DNA of 64,000 bases, taken from assembly GCA_017621055.1 (NCBI GenBank), contig JAGATX010000022.1, forward strand, positions 1 to 64,000, given 5' to 3'. A model generated the notes under the pieces. It searched no databases. It was not told where the DNA came from and saw only the letters and a list, made by a program, of their open reading frames with translations. Made by a program: the position numbers and the translations under genes. Positions within the stretch are counted from its first letter, which is position 1; every line of letters starts with the position of its first letter. Positions 8,794 through 17,570 of this stretch are shown here, piece after piece. The DNA comes from Muribaculaceae bacterium (GTDB lineage Bacteria; Bacteroidota; Bacteroidia; Bacteroidales; Muribaculaceae).

Positions 8794-9731
8794 CTTCTTC
8801 GGCGCGGGAACATGCGGGCCGCACGCAGGATATAGGCATTGACGGCGCGGTCACACACCACCAATGTGGCGGAAACCACGATTAGTGTGGCGCCGGCAAT
8901 CTCGTACCCTGTTATACTCTGACCGAGCACCACTATGCTGAGCGCCACGGCGACCACCGGCTCGAGAGCGCCGAGGATGGCCGTGGGTGTCGACCCTATC
9001 AGCTGGATGGCGCGCGTGGTGCACCCCAGCGACAACACCGTGGGTATCACTGCCAAAGCGGCCAGATTGAGCCATCCGGCGCTGTGGGACGGGACTGTCA
9101 GCGGCATTCCCGCCGGGATGAGGGCGCCGAAGATTGCGCAGCCCCATATCAGTACGTAGAACAGCAACTTTGTTGTCGGGATGGCGCGCGCCGTCGCCGA
9201 GGTGTTGACAAACACTATATACAGTGCATATGTGAGCGACGATATCATCACCAGCAGGAAGCCTGTCAGGCTTACGGGGGCATTGCCGGCGGGTTTCATC
9301 AGCAGCCACAGCCCTGCGCCCATTATCGCCAGACACAGCGCCACCGAGGGTTGCAACCGCTCGTGGCAGACGAACACCATTATTACCGCCACCATGATGG
9401 GGTAGACGAAGAGCAGTGTGGAGGCCACGCCGGAGTTCATATAGCGGTAACTCTCGAACAGGCCGAGCGACGATAGCGCCATCAGTAAGCCCAGCAGAGC
9501 CGTGAGGCCCGTCTGGCGGCGTGTGAGTGCGAAACCTACTCCTCGCCATGCCATCAGCGCCGCCAGCAGCGGCAGTCCCAGCAGGTATCGGAACATCAGG
9601 ACAGAGTTGGGGTTCATGCCGTCGGCATAGAGGGGCACGGCGAAGGCCGGATTGGTGCCGTAGGCGGCAGCGGCGAGTGCCGCCAGCGCAAAACCGAGGG
9701 CCCGGTGCGATGTAGTTGCGTTGTTTACCAT
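8781..9731 (-). CDS. EamA/DMT-family transporter
   Basis: The 316 residues form ten predicted membrane helices in two five-helix halves, the layout of EamA (drug/metabolite) exporters. The N-terminal half has YGTNPAFAVPLYADGMNP and MFRYLLGLP; the second half ends in ALEPVVAVALSIVVLGQ, a common EamA signature, followed by a basic tail (RRRSHKS). It is an inner-membrane carrier, often for amino acids or metabolites; the substrate is unknown. A -7 box (TAACTTTG on the minus strand, 9787-9794) lies about 56 bp upstream, so it appears to be transcribed alone. Confidence 0.88.
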   Translation of the reverse strand: MVNNATTSHRALGFALAALAAAAYGTNPAFAVPLYADGMNPNSVLMFRYLLGLPLLAALMAWRGVGFALTRRQTGLTALLGLLMALSSLGLFESYRYMNSGVASTLLFVYPIMVAVIMVFVCHERLQPSVALCLAIMGAGLWLLMKPAGNAPVSLTGFLLVMISSLTYALYIVFVNTSATARAIPTTKLLFYVLIWGCAIFGALIPAGMPLTVPSHSAGWLNLAALAVIPTVLSLGCTTRAIQLIGSTPTAILGALEPVVAVALSIVVLGQSITGYEIAGATLIVVSATLVVCDRAVNAYILRAARMFPRRRSHKS

Positions 9732-9786
9732 ATCATCAGCGGCGGAAACGGCGGTAAAGGAGCAGGTCCGCCCCCCGACGCGGCTG

Positions 9787-9794
9787 CAAAGTTA
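9787..9794 (-). promoter_or_regulatory. Bacteroidetes -7 box for the EamA gene
   Basis: Reads TAACTTTG on the minus strand. It lies 20 bp downstream of the SusD terminator and 56 bp upstream of the transporter start. Confidence 0.5.
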
Positions 9795-9805
9795 GGAATT
9801 TTCGC

Positions 9806-9840
9806 GCAAAAAAACAGCGGCGCCGTGCGGGCGCCGCTGT
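9806..9840 (-). terminator. Intrinsic terminator after susD
   Basis: ACAGCGGCGCC (9814-9824) pairs perfectly with 9830-9840 around a 5-nt loop. On the minus strand the stem is followed by seven Ts. It closes the SusC/SusD transcript. Confidence 0.85.
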
Positions 9841-9867
9841 CTATGATAAGGATAACTTGTTTACGAG

Positions 9868-11598
9868 TTATTTAGCCTTACCCCAGCCGGGATTCTGAGT
9901 CAGCTTGTCGTTAAGCTGGATCTGGTCGGAGGGCACAGGATAGAAGTAGTACTTGTTCTCGAACTTACGTGTGTTGCCATACGAGCAGTTCAGGTAGTTG
10001 CCGGTAACAGCCATGCCGGGAACGGGCGAATTGGTGATATTGGCACCCAGAACGATGTTGGGATTCGTGGTGGTGTCGAGTTTGTCGAGTTTATGCCAGC
10101 GGATGAGGTCCCAGTAGCGGATATCGTCGTCCATGATGAGTTCGCAGCGGCGGCAGCGACGGATTTCCCAAAGGAGGGAGGAAACATCGGCATCCTTTCT
10201 GGGATCGTTCATGTTCGAAAGATAAGCGACATTGAGGTTGGAGGTGTCGATACCGGCGCGTTCCCACAGAGGTTTGATGTATTTGTTGACATCAGCATCG
10301 GTGAGAGTGCCGAGTTCGGCCTTAGCCTCGGCGATAGCGAGAGCCACGCGTGCGCCCCAGAAGAGGGGTGCGCAGACGTAGTTGCGGTTGGCGGTGTTAA
10401 CGTCGTTGGGAAGAGTGGTGAAGTTGTTGAACTTGGCAACGCCGTATCCGGTCATAGACCACATGCCACCGGTAGTGTTAACGGCCTGATAAGCCATGCC
10501 GGGCATGCAGATATGGTCGTAAGTAGTGGCAGCAAGACGCTGGTCGCGAACGGCGAGAAGGTTTGCGATGCTCATGGCGTTGTCACCTTCGGCTACACCG
10601 GCGTCGGTGTTGTCGAGGGTTGTTGTTGCTGCAGGACGGCCATCGAGGAAGAGGTAGCTGTCGAAAGCGTCCTTGGTGATACCGGCAACGCCGTCCGAAG
10701 CGCTGGAGTAATCCTGCAGGGAGTGCATGAATATGCCTTGCATATACATTTTGCAGAATATTACCTCGCTGTTGGCGGTGAGAGCGGGATAGCCGCCTTC
10801 ACCGGTGGAAACGGACTTGTAGAGAGCTACATAGTCGTTGCCGACGGGGTAGCGGCCTATGATAGCCTCGCCGGCAGCAACGGCTTCGCCGAAGAATTTC
10901 TGTGCGCGGGCAGCATCGTTGGCGTGGTATTTGGCGTATGAACCCTCGAAGAGGCACATTTCAACCTTCATGGCGTATGCGAGGTCGCGCGAGAAAGTTG
11001 TCTTGCTGCTCTGGGTGGCGATGTTGTTGCAAGCGTAGTTTATATCCTCGAGTACGAAGTCCATGACTTGGTTGCGGGCAGTGCGGGGACCGTAGAGCTC
11101 GGCATCGTCGGAGGGATCGAGGGGAACGGTAACCAGAGGCACATCGCCGTAGCGGCGCACCAGGTCGAAGTAACCGCGTGCGCGGTACATACGTGCCAGA
11201 CCGATGAAGTTCTGCTTCTGAGCTTCATTGAGCGAGCTCGATTCCACACCCTGGATCACCTCGTTAGCGCGGCGTATTTCCCGATAGGGTGCATTCCACG
11301 AGTCAGAAGACGAGGGTACGGTTTTGAATTTCCAGTCGGCGAAGGTGTTGCGGCCGCACTGGTCGTCGGAGAGCCAGCTGTAATAGAACGTACCGTTAGT
11401 CGAGGATCCGTTGCCGTAACCGGCAAAATCCTCATAGAAATAGTTGATCTGGTTCTGGACGTTCGTTTCGTTGCTCCAGAAATCGGAGTTCACGGTTTGC
11501 TGCGACATGGGGAAACGGTTGTCGTTCAGGAAATCGTTGCACGAGGTGAGCGACATCCCTGCCAGCGCGAGAATACCGAAAATATGTAATTTATTCAT
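9868..11598 (-). CDS. SusD/RagB-family outer-membrane nutrient-binding lipoprotein
   Basis: This 576-residue lipoprotein has a lipobox ending at Cys20 (MSLTSC). The body has SusD hallmarks: an early NDFLNDN region, the ANEVIQGVESS and FIGLARMYRARGYFDLVRRYGDVPLVT helices of the TPR-like core, and the RRCRRCELIMDDDIRYWDLIRWHKLD block near the C-terminus. It ends with FYPVPSDQIQLNDKLTQNPGW, typical of the family. It lies 19 bp behind the SusC gene and caps that transporter at the cell surface. No glycosidase, regulator or protease gene is attached, so the ligand is unknown and need not be a glycan. Confidence 0.95.
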   Translation of the reverse strand: MNKLHIFGILALAGMSLTSCNDFLNDNRFPMSQQTVNSDFWSNETNVQNQINYFYEDFAGYGNGSSTNGTFYYSWLSDDQCGRNTFADWKFKTVPSSSDSWNAPYREIRRANEVIQGVESSSLNEAQKQNFIGLARMYRARGYFDLVRRYGDVPLVTVPLDPSDDAELYGPRTARNQVMDFVLEDINYACNNIATQSSKTTFSRDLAYAMKVEMCLFEGSYAKYHANDAARAQKFFGEAVAAGEAIIGRYPVGNDYVALYKSVSTGEGGYPALTANSEVIFCKMYMQGIFMHSLQDYSSASDGVAGITKDAFDSYLFLDGRPAATTTLDNTDAGVAEGDNAMSIANLLAVRDQRLAATTYDHICMPGMAYQAVNTTGGMWSMTGYGVAKFNNFTTLPNDVNTANRNYVCAPLFWGARVALAIAEAKAELGTLTDADVNKYIKPLWERAGIDTSNLNVAYLSNMNDPRKDADVSSLLWEIRRCRRCELIMDDDIRYWDLIRWHKLDKLDTTTNPNIVLGANITNSPVPGMAVTGNYLNCSYGNTRKFENKYYFYPVPSDQIQLNDKLTQNPGWGKAK

Positions 11599-11617
11599 TT
11601 AAGTTCTTTTTAAGCGG

Positions 11618-14600
11618 TTAAAGGGTAATCTGAACGCCGAAAGAGAAAGTGCGGGGGATAGGCACTGTGCGTCCGAAGGAAGCCACACCGTCGTTGTAAC
11701 CCTGAACGTTCGAACCGGAAGCGGTGAGCTGTTCGGGGTCGAGCTGATACTTTTTGGCGCCGTTGTAGAGGAAGCAGATATTATCAGCCGAGAAGTAGAT
11801 GCGGGCCTTCTGGATGAGAGCTTTGCGGGTGAGTTCCACGGGGAGGGTGTAACCTACGGTGAGGTTCTTGAAGCGGAAGTATGCCATGTTCATGAGATAC
11901 TTCGACTGGGGATAGAAGTTGTTGCAACCATTGCCGATACCGCCGACAACACCGGCACCACCGGATTTGGCATAAAGACGCGGGTACCAGTTGTTTTCCG
12001 AAATCTCGGAAGTGATGATCTGGCCGTAATTGGGCGAAGCGTTGTTTTCCTCGAAAAGTATGTGGTTGTAGTTGTCGACCTGATTGGTGAAAGTGCCATA
12101 GGCAGACTGCGAACCCATGATGATAGTGGAACCGGTAGCCCACATGTCGCGTTTGCCGACGCCCTGGAAGAAGAGGTCGATGTCGAAGCCTTTCCAGGCA
12201 CCGCCTAAGCGCAGCGAGTATTCGTAGCGGGGCATTGCATTACCGATAACCTTGAGGTCGCCGTGGTTGCGGAGGGAGCGGGTGGAGATGGCTTTACCTT
12301 TTTCCTTGGCTTCGTCATAGCCTGCATCGCCGGGGATATAGGTTTTGCCGTTGTACTCGTACATGCCCTGGATACCGTCGTTGATCTTGCCGTCGCCGTT
12401 GAGGTCCTTGAAGCGGACATCGCCGGGGCCGTAGTGGAAGGAGCCGGTTTCAAGATAGGACTGGTCCACAACACCGTCGTTGCGGGTGTAGTAGCCGCGG
12501 GTATAGGTCTGTTTGCCCTCGTCGTTGAGCACGGGGTTGCCGTTATCGTCGTAAATGGGTGTGCCGGGTACGAAGGTATAGTCGTTCATGCCGAAGTAGC
12601 CGTCGGACTCAAAGCCCCAGATATCGCCGAAGTACTGGCCCTGGGTGTAGTTGCCCAAAGTGGGCAGATAGGAATAGATGGCCTGGGTCTCGCTGTTCCA
12701 TTTTGTGATCTTGGTGCGGGAGTCGCCGATGCTGAAGGTAGCATAAACGTCGGCATCACCGAAGGAGTGGTTCCAGTTGAGCGAGAGTTCCCAGCCGTTT
12801 GTGCGGAGCGAACCGGCATTTCCGTAAGGAGCGCTTGCGCCGAGCACTGCGGGCAGCGAGGCCGTCGGGCCGAGCATGTCCTTGGTGTCGCGGTTGAACC
12901 AGTCGAAGCTTACGTTGAGGCTGTTGTCGAGGAAGCCGAGGTCAACACCAACGTCGGTGGTGATGATGCGTTCCCACGAGAGGGTGCTCGATACGAGGGT
13001 AGGCATGCCATATTCGGTGATCTTCTGATCGCCGCTGAGCCAATGCACGTTGCCGGCGCTGACGGGCGAAACAGTGGAGAGGAACATGTTGTCACCCACG
13101 GCTTCGTTACCGATGTGACCGTAGCTGGCGCGGATCTTACCGTTGCTCCACCAGTTCTTGACGGGCTGGAAGTAGTTCTCTTCGGAGAAGCGGTAGCCTA
13201 TCGAACCCGAGGGGAAGAAAGCCCACTGGTCATTGGCGGGGAAGCGGGACGAACCGTCGTAGCGGCCGTTGAATTCCAACAGATAGATGCCCTTGTAGTC
13301 GTAGTTGATACGGCCGAAGAAACCGGTGGTTGCACGGTGAGTGTGCGTGCCGCTGGTCTGATAAGTGGCGCTGTTGGTGAGGTTGATGTTAGGCAGGTTG
13401 TAGTCCACGAGGCCATTGCGGCGGGCGTAGAAGTAACGGTATTCTTCCTGTTCAGCCGTCCAACCGAGCATGACTTTCAGGTTGTGGGCGTTGTCGAAGG
13501 TTATGGCATAGGTGCCGAATACGTTGGCGGCCCACATGGTGTCGCGGTAGTTGCTCTGTGCGGCATACGAGGTGCTCTGCGAATAAGGGTTCCAGAGACC
13601 GAAACCGTCGTAGCTGCCGCCGCCCCAGTTGTTCCAGCGGTCATAAGGTATGGCTGCGGAGTCGCTGTTCTGATTGCGGAGCGAATAGGTGAAGTCGGCC
13701 TGCAGTGTGAAGCCCTTGAAGGGAGTGAACTGCATCCAGGCCTGCATGCGGGTGTTGGTGGTGACGGTCTTGTCGGTGTGCGAGCCTTCGCGGATACCGA
13801 TGGCGTTGCGGAAGCTTACGGGTTCGCCGGTAACGGGGTCGGGCAGTGTGCCGTAGTTCTCGAACTGACCCGGGAAACGCCAGAAATACTGGTAAGCATT
13901 ACGCTGCTCGTTGGGGTTGGTGTACTCTCTGTCAGAGAACGAGAAACGGGCACCGGCTTTCCACCAGTCGAAAATCTGGGTGCTGATGTTGGCGTTGGCC
14001 ATATAGCGGTGCAGCTGGTCGGGAGCGGCTTTAAGCAGACCTTCGCGGGCATCGTAACCGAAGCTTACACGATAGTTCGTGCGGCCGGATGTGCCTTCCA
14101 GGCTTACATTGTGCTTGCTCGAGGGAGCTGCATGGAAAAGGGTTTTGGCAATGTTCCAGTCGGCATAGCTCAGATAGCGCGCCGAGCGGATGGGACCGCT
14201 GGCGTTGGCGTTGCCTTCGGGGAAGTTTCCGTTGGGCACATAATAGTCGCCTACGTTGTTCCAGTCCTTGAAGGCCTGCAGGGGAACTTCGGAAGTATAA
14301 GCTTTGCCGTGCTGCTGATACCAGGCTTCTGCAAAGGGAAGAAGGTCGGTGTAGTACATACCGAAGATTTCTTCGTCGGCACCGGGGTTGGTATCGTCAA
14401 TGGCAATGCGCAGCATCTGGGGCGTGGTTGCAAATTCGGGCAGGGTAGTTGCGGAGTTCCAGCCGAAGTTGTTGGTGTAGCTTACAGAAACGCGATCCTG
14501 AGTGGCAGCCTGTTTGGTTGTGATAAGGAGCACACCGAAAGCGGCGCGGGTACCGTAGATAGCCGAAGAGGAAGCGTCTTTGAGGACGGAGATTTCGGCG

Positions 14601-15235
14601 ATATCCTCGGGGTTGAGGAAGCTCATGTCGTCAACAGGCACACCGTCGACAACGATGAGGGGCGATGAAGTGTGGCTGTTGGAGAGGGTGCCGAGGCCAC
14701 GGATGTTGATAGTGGGGTTGGCTGTGATATCACCGTTGGCGCTGGTGATGGTCAGGCCGGGGACAGCGCCCTGAAGGGCTTTGGCCACATCGGTGGCAGG
14801 ACGGGAGTCCATTGTGCGGGCAACGTCGACGGTGGCTACGGCACCGGTGAGGTTGGCGCGTTTCTGCGAACCGTAACCGATGGCAACGAGTTCGTTGAGC
14901 ATTTCGGTTGTGGGTTCGAGGTAAACAGTCATGCTTTGTGCAGCGGGCACTTCGACGGTTTTGTAACCGACGTAGCTTACCAGCAGTTTCGCACCGGGAG
15001 CCACACGGAGGGTGAAGTTGCCGAATGCGTCGGTTGCGGCGGCATTGCCGGCCACACCCTTCTGAACAACAGAAGCACCGATGACGGGTTCATTGTTCTC
15101 ATCGAGGACGGTACCTGTGATGGAGGTTACCGCTTGACCCTGCGTCTGCGGTTCGGGCGTGGGAGCGGCGCTCAGAGTCGCGGCAACCGGCAGTCCGGCC
15201 ATCAGCAGCATAGTCGCTAAAAGATGCTTTCTCAT
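11618..15235 (-). CDS. SusC/RagA-family TonB-dependent outer-membrane transporter
   Basis: This 1205-residue protein has a signal peptide (MRKHLLATMLLMAGLPVAATLSA) and an N-terminal carboxypeptidase-regulatory-like domain (about residues 38-110, ITGTVLDENNEPVIGASV). The plug domain (about 130-250) contains INIRGLGTLS, PLIVVDGVP and IYGTRAAFGVLLITTK. A 22-strand barrel follows and ends in FSFGVQITL. It imports a ligand bound by the SusD partner using TonB energy. No anti-sigma (FecR-binding) extension is evident. It is the first gene of a two-gene operon with a long AT-rich leader. Confidence 0.96.
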   Translation of the reverse strand: MRKHLLATMLLMAGLPVAATLSAAPTPEPQTQGQAVTSITGTVLDENNEPVIGASVVQKGVAGNAAATDAFGNFTLRVAPGAKLLVSYVGYKTVEVPAAQSMTVYLEPTTEMLNELVAIGYGSQKRANLTGAVATVDVARTMDSRPATDVAKALQGAVPGLTITSANGDITANPTINIRGLGTLSNSHTSSPLIVVDGVPVDDMSFLNPEDIAEISVLKDASSSAIYGTRAAFGVLLITTKQAATQDRVSVSYTNNFGWNSATTLPEFATTPQMLRIAIDDTNPGADEEIFGMYYTDLLPFAEAWYQQHGKAYTSEVPLQAFKDWNNVGDYYVPNGNFPEGNANASGPIRSARYLSYADWNIAKTLFHAAPSSKHNVSLEGTSGRTNYRVSFGYDAREGLLKAAPDQLHRYMANANISTQIFDWWKAGARFSFSDREYTNPNEQRNAYQYFWRFPGQFENYGTLPDPVTGEPVSFRNAIGIREGSHTDKTVTTNTRMQAWMQFTPFKGFTLQADFTYSLRNQNSDSAAIPYDRWNNWGGGSYDGFGLWNPYSQSTSYAAQSNYRDTMWAANVFGTYAITFDNAHNLKVMLGWTAEQEEYRYFYARRNGLVDYNLPNINLTNSATYQTSGTHTHRATTGFFGRINYDYKGIYLLEFNGRYDGSSRFPANDQWAFFPSGSIGYRFSEENYFQPVKNWWSNGKIRASYGHIGNEAVGDNMFLSTVSPVSAGNVHWLSGDQKITEYGMPTLVSSTLSWERIITTDVGVDLGFLDNSLNVSFDWFNRDTKDMLGPTASLPAVLGASAPYGNAGSLRTNGWELSLNWNHSFGDADVYATFSIGDSRTKITKWNSETQAIYSYLPTLGNYTQGQYFGDIWGFESDGYFGMNDYTFVPGTPIYDDNGNPVLNDEGKQTYTRGYYTRNDGVVDQSYLETGSFHYGPGDVRFKDLNGDGKINDGIQGMYEYNGKTYIPGDAGYDEAKEKGKAISTRSLRNHGDLKVIGNAMPRYEYSLRLGGAWKGFDIDLFFQGVGKRDMWATGSTIIMGSQSAYGTFTNQVDNYNHILFEENNASPNYGQIITSEISENNWYPRLYAKSGGAGVVGGIGNGCNNFYPQSKYLMNMAYFRFKNLTVGYTLPVELTRKALIQKARIYFSADNICFLYNGAKKYQLDPEQLTASGSNVQGYNDGVASFGRTVPIPRTFSFGVQITL

Positions 15236-15649
15236 AAAAATAATGACGGTTGATTTAGCATTTCCGACCGGTGGATTCCCCCTTGGCGGCTGTTCCGCAT
15301 GGTTGGGAAGGCATATCTCCGGCGGAGGTTACGATTATATTAGGTTGGTATCTGCGTTTTATGTTCTCGATTAAATGTTGTTGTTTTTCATGGCGCCGCG
15401 TGAACTAAAAGGACACAACGGCATTAAATTGTGCGTTCTGTCTGTTTTCGTTAATGGTTGTTAAGGTAGTATATTTCATTTAGTTAGTTAAAAAATCACG
15501 AAAATGGTTGCCGAAAACGGGTTTTTCGACGCCCAAATTTAAATAAAGTTTTTAAACGGAGCTAATTCATTAACGATATTTAAGAATTTATTTTTGGCCA
15601 AAAATGCCAATTCAGTAAACTTTAGTGCCAACCGGCGGTGTTGTATCTC
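15236..15649 (-). other. AT-rich leader upstream of the SusC gene
   Basis: These 414 bp hold no credible gene. A possible -7 box (TAAATTTG on the minus strand, 15534-15541) would give a leader of about 290 nt; no matching -33 TTTG is present. The region is far richer in A and T than the flanking genes, as expected for a regulatory region. Confidence 0.4.
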
Positions 15650-15724
15650 TTAGAGCCTGTACCCCAATATATGCTAAATTCTCGGCGGCCGATTTTTGAG
15701 TGATTTTGTATGACGGCAGAAGGA

Positions 15725-15742
15725 GTTATGGTGTACCATAAC
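15725..15742. repeat. Left subterminal hairpin of the MITE
   Basis: GTTATGG pairs with CCATAAC around TGTA. It is flanked by AGAAGGAG on the left and CGACTGA on the right, as in the right arm. Confidence 0.7.
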
Positions 15743-15899
15743 GACTGAGGCCGGCGGACAAAAGCGCCAAAAAGCGACCGAGGCGGTACTAACTTCATTG
15801 AGGATAAAGCTTATACTTTAAATTATGTTGTATATAGCGTTGAAAATATAATTGTTTCTGAGCGCATCTCGCAGACGTCTTTTGGCCTGTTCATCAGTC

Positions 15900-15916
15900 G
15901 TGTACTGCAAGTACAC
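15900..15916. repeat. Right subterminal hairpin of the MITE
   Basis: GTGTACT pairs with AGTACAC around GCA. The stem sequence differs from the left-arm hairpin although the flanking motifs are the same. Confidence 0.7.
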
Positions 15917-16000
15917 TCCTTCTTCACATGTCAAAATCCGTTCTGCGATATGCGGCCGAGAATTTAACATATATTGGGGAACAGGCTCTAATAAATTTGC

Positions 16001-16008
16001 TAACTTTG
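16001..16008 (+). promoter_or_regulatory. -7 box of the barrel-protein gene
   Basis: TAACTTTG, 20 bp before the start codon. The expected -33 position falls inside the right end of the MITE-like element. Confidence 0.5.
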
Positions 16009-16028
16009 CGCTGAAAAGAAAGAAAGAG

Positions 16029-16547
16029 ATGAAAAGAGCCAAAACAATGCTGACGGCCACCGCTGTTGCGGCGCTGGTACTGACGGCGGCGCAGCCTGCC
16101 GCCGCCGAGCTGCGCCGCGGCGAGAAGTCGTTCGGCCCCAAGGTGGGCTATGTGTCGCGCAACAGGAGTGTGGCCGCCGGCCTACAGTTCGAATATGCGT
16201 TCAGCCGCCATGTGCGCATAGCGCCCGACGTGAACATAGCCTTCCGCAACAACGATACGGACGCCCTCGCCATCGGCATCGATGTGCATTTTCCGTTCAG
16301 CCTCGCCACTGCCGACCGCGTGGCGGTCTATCCGCTGGCGGGAGCGAGCTATACGTCGTGGAGCTTCCACGGCGTCGAGGAAGAGAAGGACGTCACCACC
16401 CATGCAAACCGCTTCGGCGTCGATGCGGGCGCGGGCGTGGAATTCCGCGTCACTTCGTCGATCAAACTTTCGGCAGAGGGTAAATATATATTTATGAAGG
16501 ACTACGGCACGGCGTTCGTCACCGCCCGCATTGCCTACGTATTCTGA
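16029..16547 (+). CDS. Small outer-membrane beta-barrel protein
   Basis: The ATG at 16029 is chosen because GAAAGAG lies just upstream and a clean signal peptide follows (MKRAKTMLTATAVAALVLTAAQPAAA). The longer frame runs back into the mobile element. The mature chain of about 146 residues shows alternating amphipathic strands (GLQFEYAFSRHVRIAPDV, YPLAGASYTSW, AGAGVEFRV) and ends in TARIAYVF with a terminal Phe, as in OmpW/OmpX-like 8-stranded barrels. The function is unknown. It is followed after 6 bp by tsaD, so it may be cotranscribed with the housekeeping genes downstream. Confidence 0.7.
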   Translation: MKRAKTMLTATAVAALVLTAAQPAAAELRRGEKSFGPKVGYVSRNRSVAAGLQFEYAFSRHVRIAPDVNIAFRNNDTDALAIGIDVHFPFSLATADRVAVYPLAGASYTSWSFHGVEEEKDVTTHANRFGVDAGAGVEFRVTSSIKLSAEGKYIFMKDYGTAFVTARIAYVF

Positions 16548-16553
16548 CCGTCC

Positions 16554-17570
16554 ATGAGTACCGTAATATTAGGAATAGAGTCGAGCTGCGACGATACGTC
16601 GGCGGCAGTGATAGCCGACGGGTTGCTGCGCAGCAATGTGATAGCGAGTCAGAGCGTGCACGAGGAGTACGGGGGCGTCGTTCCCGAGCTTGCCTCTCGC
16701 GCGCATCAGCAGAATATCGTGCCTGTGGTCGACGCGGCGCTGCATCGTGCCGGCGTGACGGCGGCCGACCTCTCGGCCATAGCCTTCACCCGCGGGCCCG
16801 GCCTGATAGGGTCGCTGCTGGTGGGCACGAGCTTCGCCAAGGGCATGGCCCTGGGTCTCGGGATACCTATAATAGATGTGAACCATCTTCACGGCCATGT
16901 GCTGAGTCATTTCGTGCGCGAGCACGAGGGTGACCGCGTGCCGGCGTTCCCTTACCTGTGCCTGCTTATCAGCGGCGGCAACTCGCAGCTCATAGTGGTG
17001 CGCAGCCCCGAGGACATGGAGATAATAGGGCGCACCATCGACGATGCCGCCGGCGAGGCCTTCGACAAATGCGCTAAAGCCATGGGGCTGCCGTATCCCG
17101 GCGGCCCGCACATCGACCGGCTGGCGGCGGAAGGCGACCCCGACCGTTTCCACTTCGCGCGGCCTCATATAGCGGGGTTGGATTATAGCTTCAGCGGTCT
17201 GAAGACCTCGTTCCTGTATACCTTGCGCGACTGCCGCAAGACAGACCCCGATTTCGTGGAGAAGAACCGCGCGGACCTGGCGGCATCGCTGCAGGCCACC
17301 ATCATAGCCATCCTGCTGGACAAGCTCGCCAAAGCCGTCGACCAGACGGGCATACGCACCGTGGCAATCGGCGGCGGCGTGTCGGCAAACAGCGGCGTGC
17401 GTGCCGCCGTCGAGGCGTTCTGCGCCTCCCGTGGCATCGAGGCCTTCATACCGGCCCGGAAATTCACCACCGACAATGCCGCCATGGTGGCCATGGCCGG
17501 ATATTTCAAATATATGGCCGGGGAATTCTGCCCCTTCGACCGCACACCCTACGCCCGCACGGAAATATGA
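16554..17570 (+). CDS. tsaD: tRNA N6-adenosine threonylcarbamoyltransferase
   Basis: The protein has 338 residues, the normal TsaD length. It transfers threonylcarbamoyl from TC-AMP to A37 of ANN-decoding tRNAs, working with TsaB and TsaE. Signatures include GIESSCDDTSAAV at the N-terminus, RGPGLIGSLLVG, the iron-binding HLHGH (His111 and His115), LLISGGNSQL, and GGGVSANSG near the C-terminus. The start codon follows the previous gene by 6 bp, and the stop overlaps the start of cinA by four bases (ATGA), so the two are translationally coupled. Confidence 0.97.
   Translation: MSTVILGIESSCDDTSAAVIADGLLRSNVIASQSVHEEYGGVVPELASRAHQQNIVPVVDAALHRAGVTAADLSAIAFTRGPGLIGSLLVGTSFAKGMALGLGIPIIDVNHLHGHVLSHFVREHEGDRVPAFPYLCLLISGGNSQLIVVRSPEDMEIIGRTIDDAAGEAFDKCAKAMGLPYPGGPHIDRLAAEGDPDRFHFARPHIAGLDYSFSGLKTSFLYTLRDCRKTDPDFVEKNRADLAASLQATIIAILLDKLAKAVDQTGIRTVAIGGGVSANSGVRAAVEAFCASRGIEAFIPARKFTTDNAAMVAMAGYFKYMAGEFCPFDRTPYARTEI

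Larger units (their letters stand above)
15650..15991. mobile_element. MITE-like element, 342 bp, with 37-bp terminal inverted repeats
   Basis: The left end (15650-15686, TTAGAGCCTGTACCCC...) and right end (15955-15991) are inverted repeats of 37 bp with two mismatches. TA flanks the GAGCCTG termini on both sides, fitting a TA target duplication as made by IS630/Tc1-type transposases. Further in, both arms carry the same order of short motifs in inverted orientation: GATTTTG, AGAAGGAG, a hairpin, CGACTGA. No transposase fits inside. The right arm could encode, on the minus strand, a peptide with TTDEQAKRRLRDALRNN. The element ends 10 bp before the -7 box of the next gene. Confidence 0.8.

Noticed and set aside
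12263..14668. 801-codon open frame opposite the SusC gene
   Set aside because: It is the antisense frame of a GC-rich SusC gene; its composition (Val/Gly/Ala-rich with no domain) is typical of a codon-shadow.
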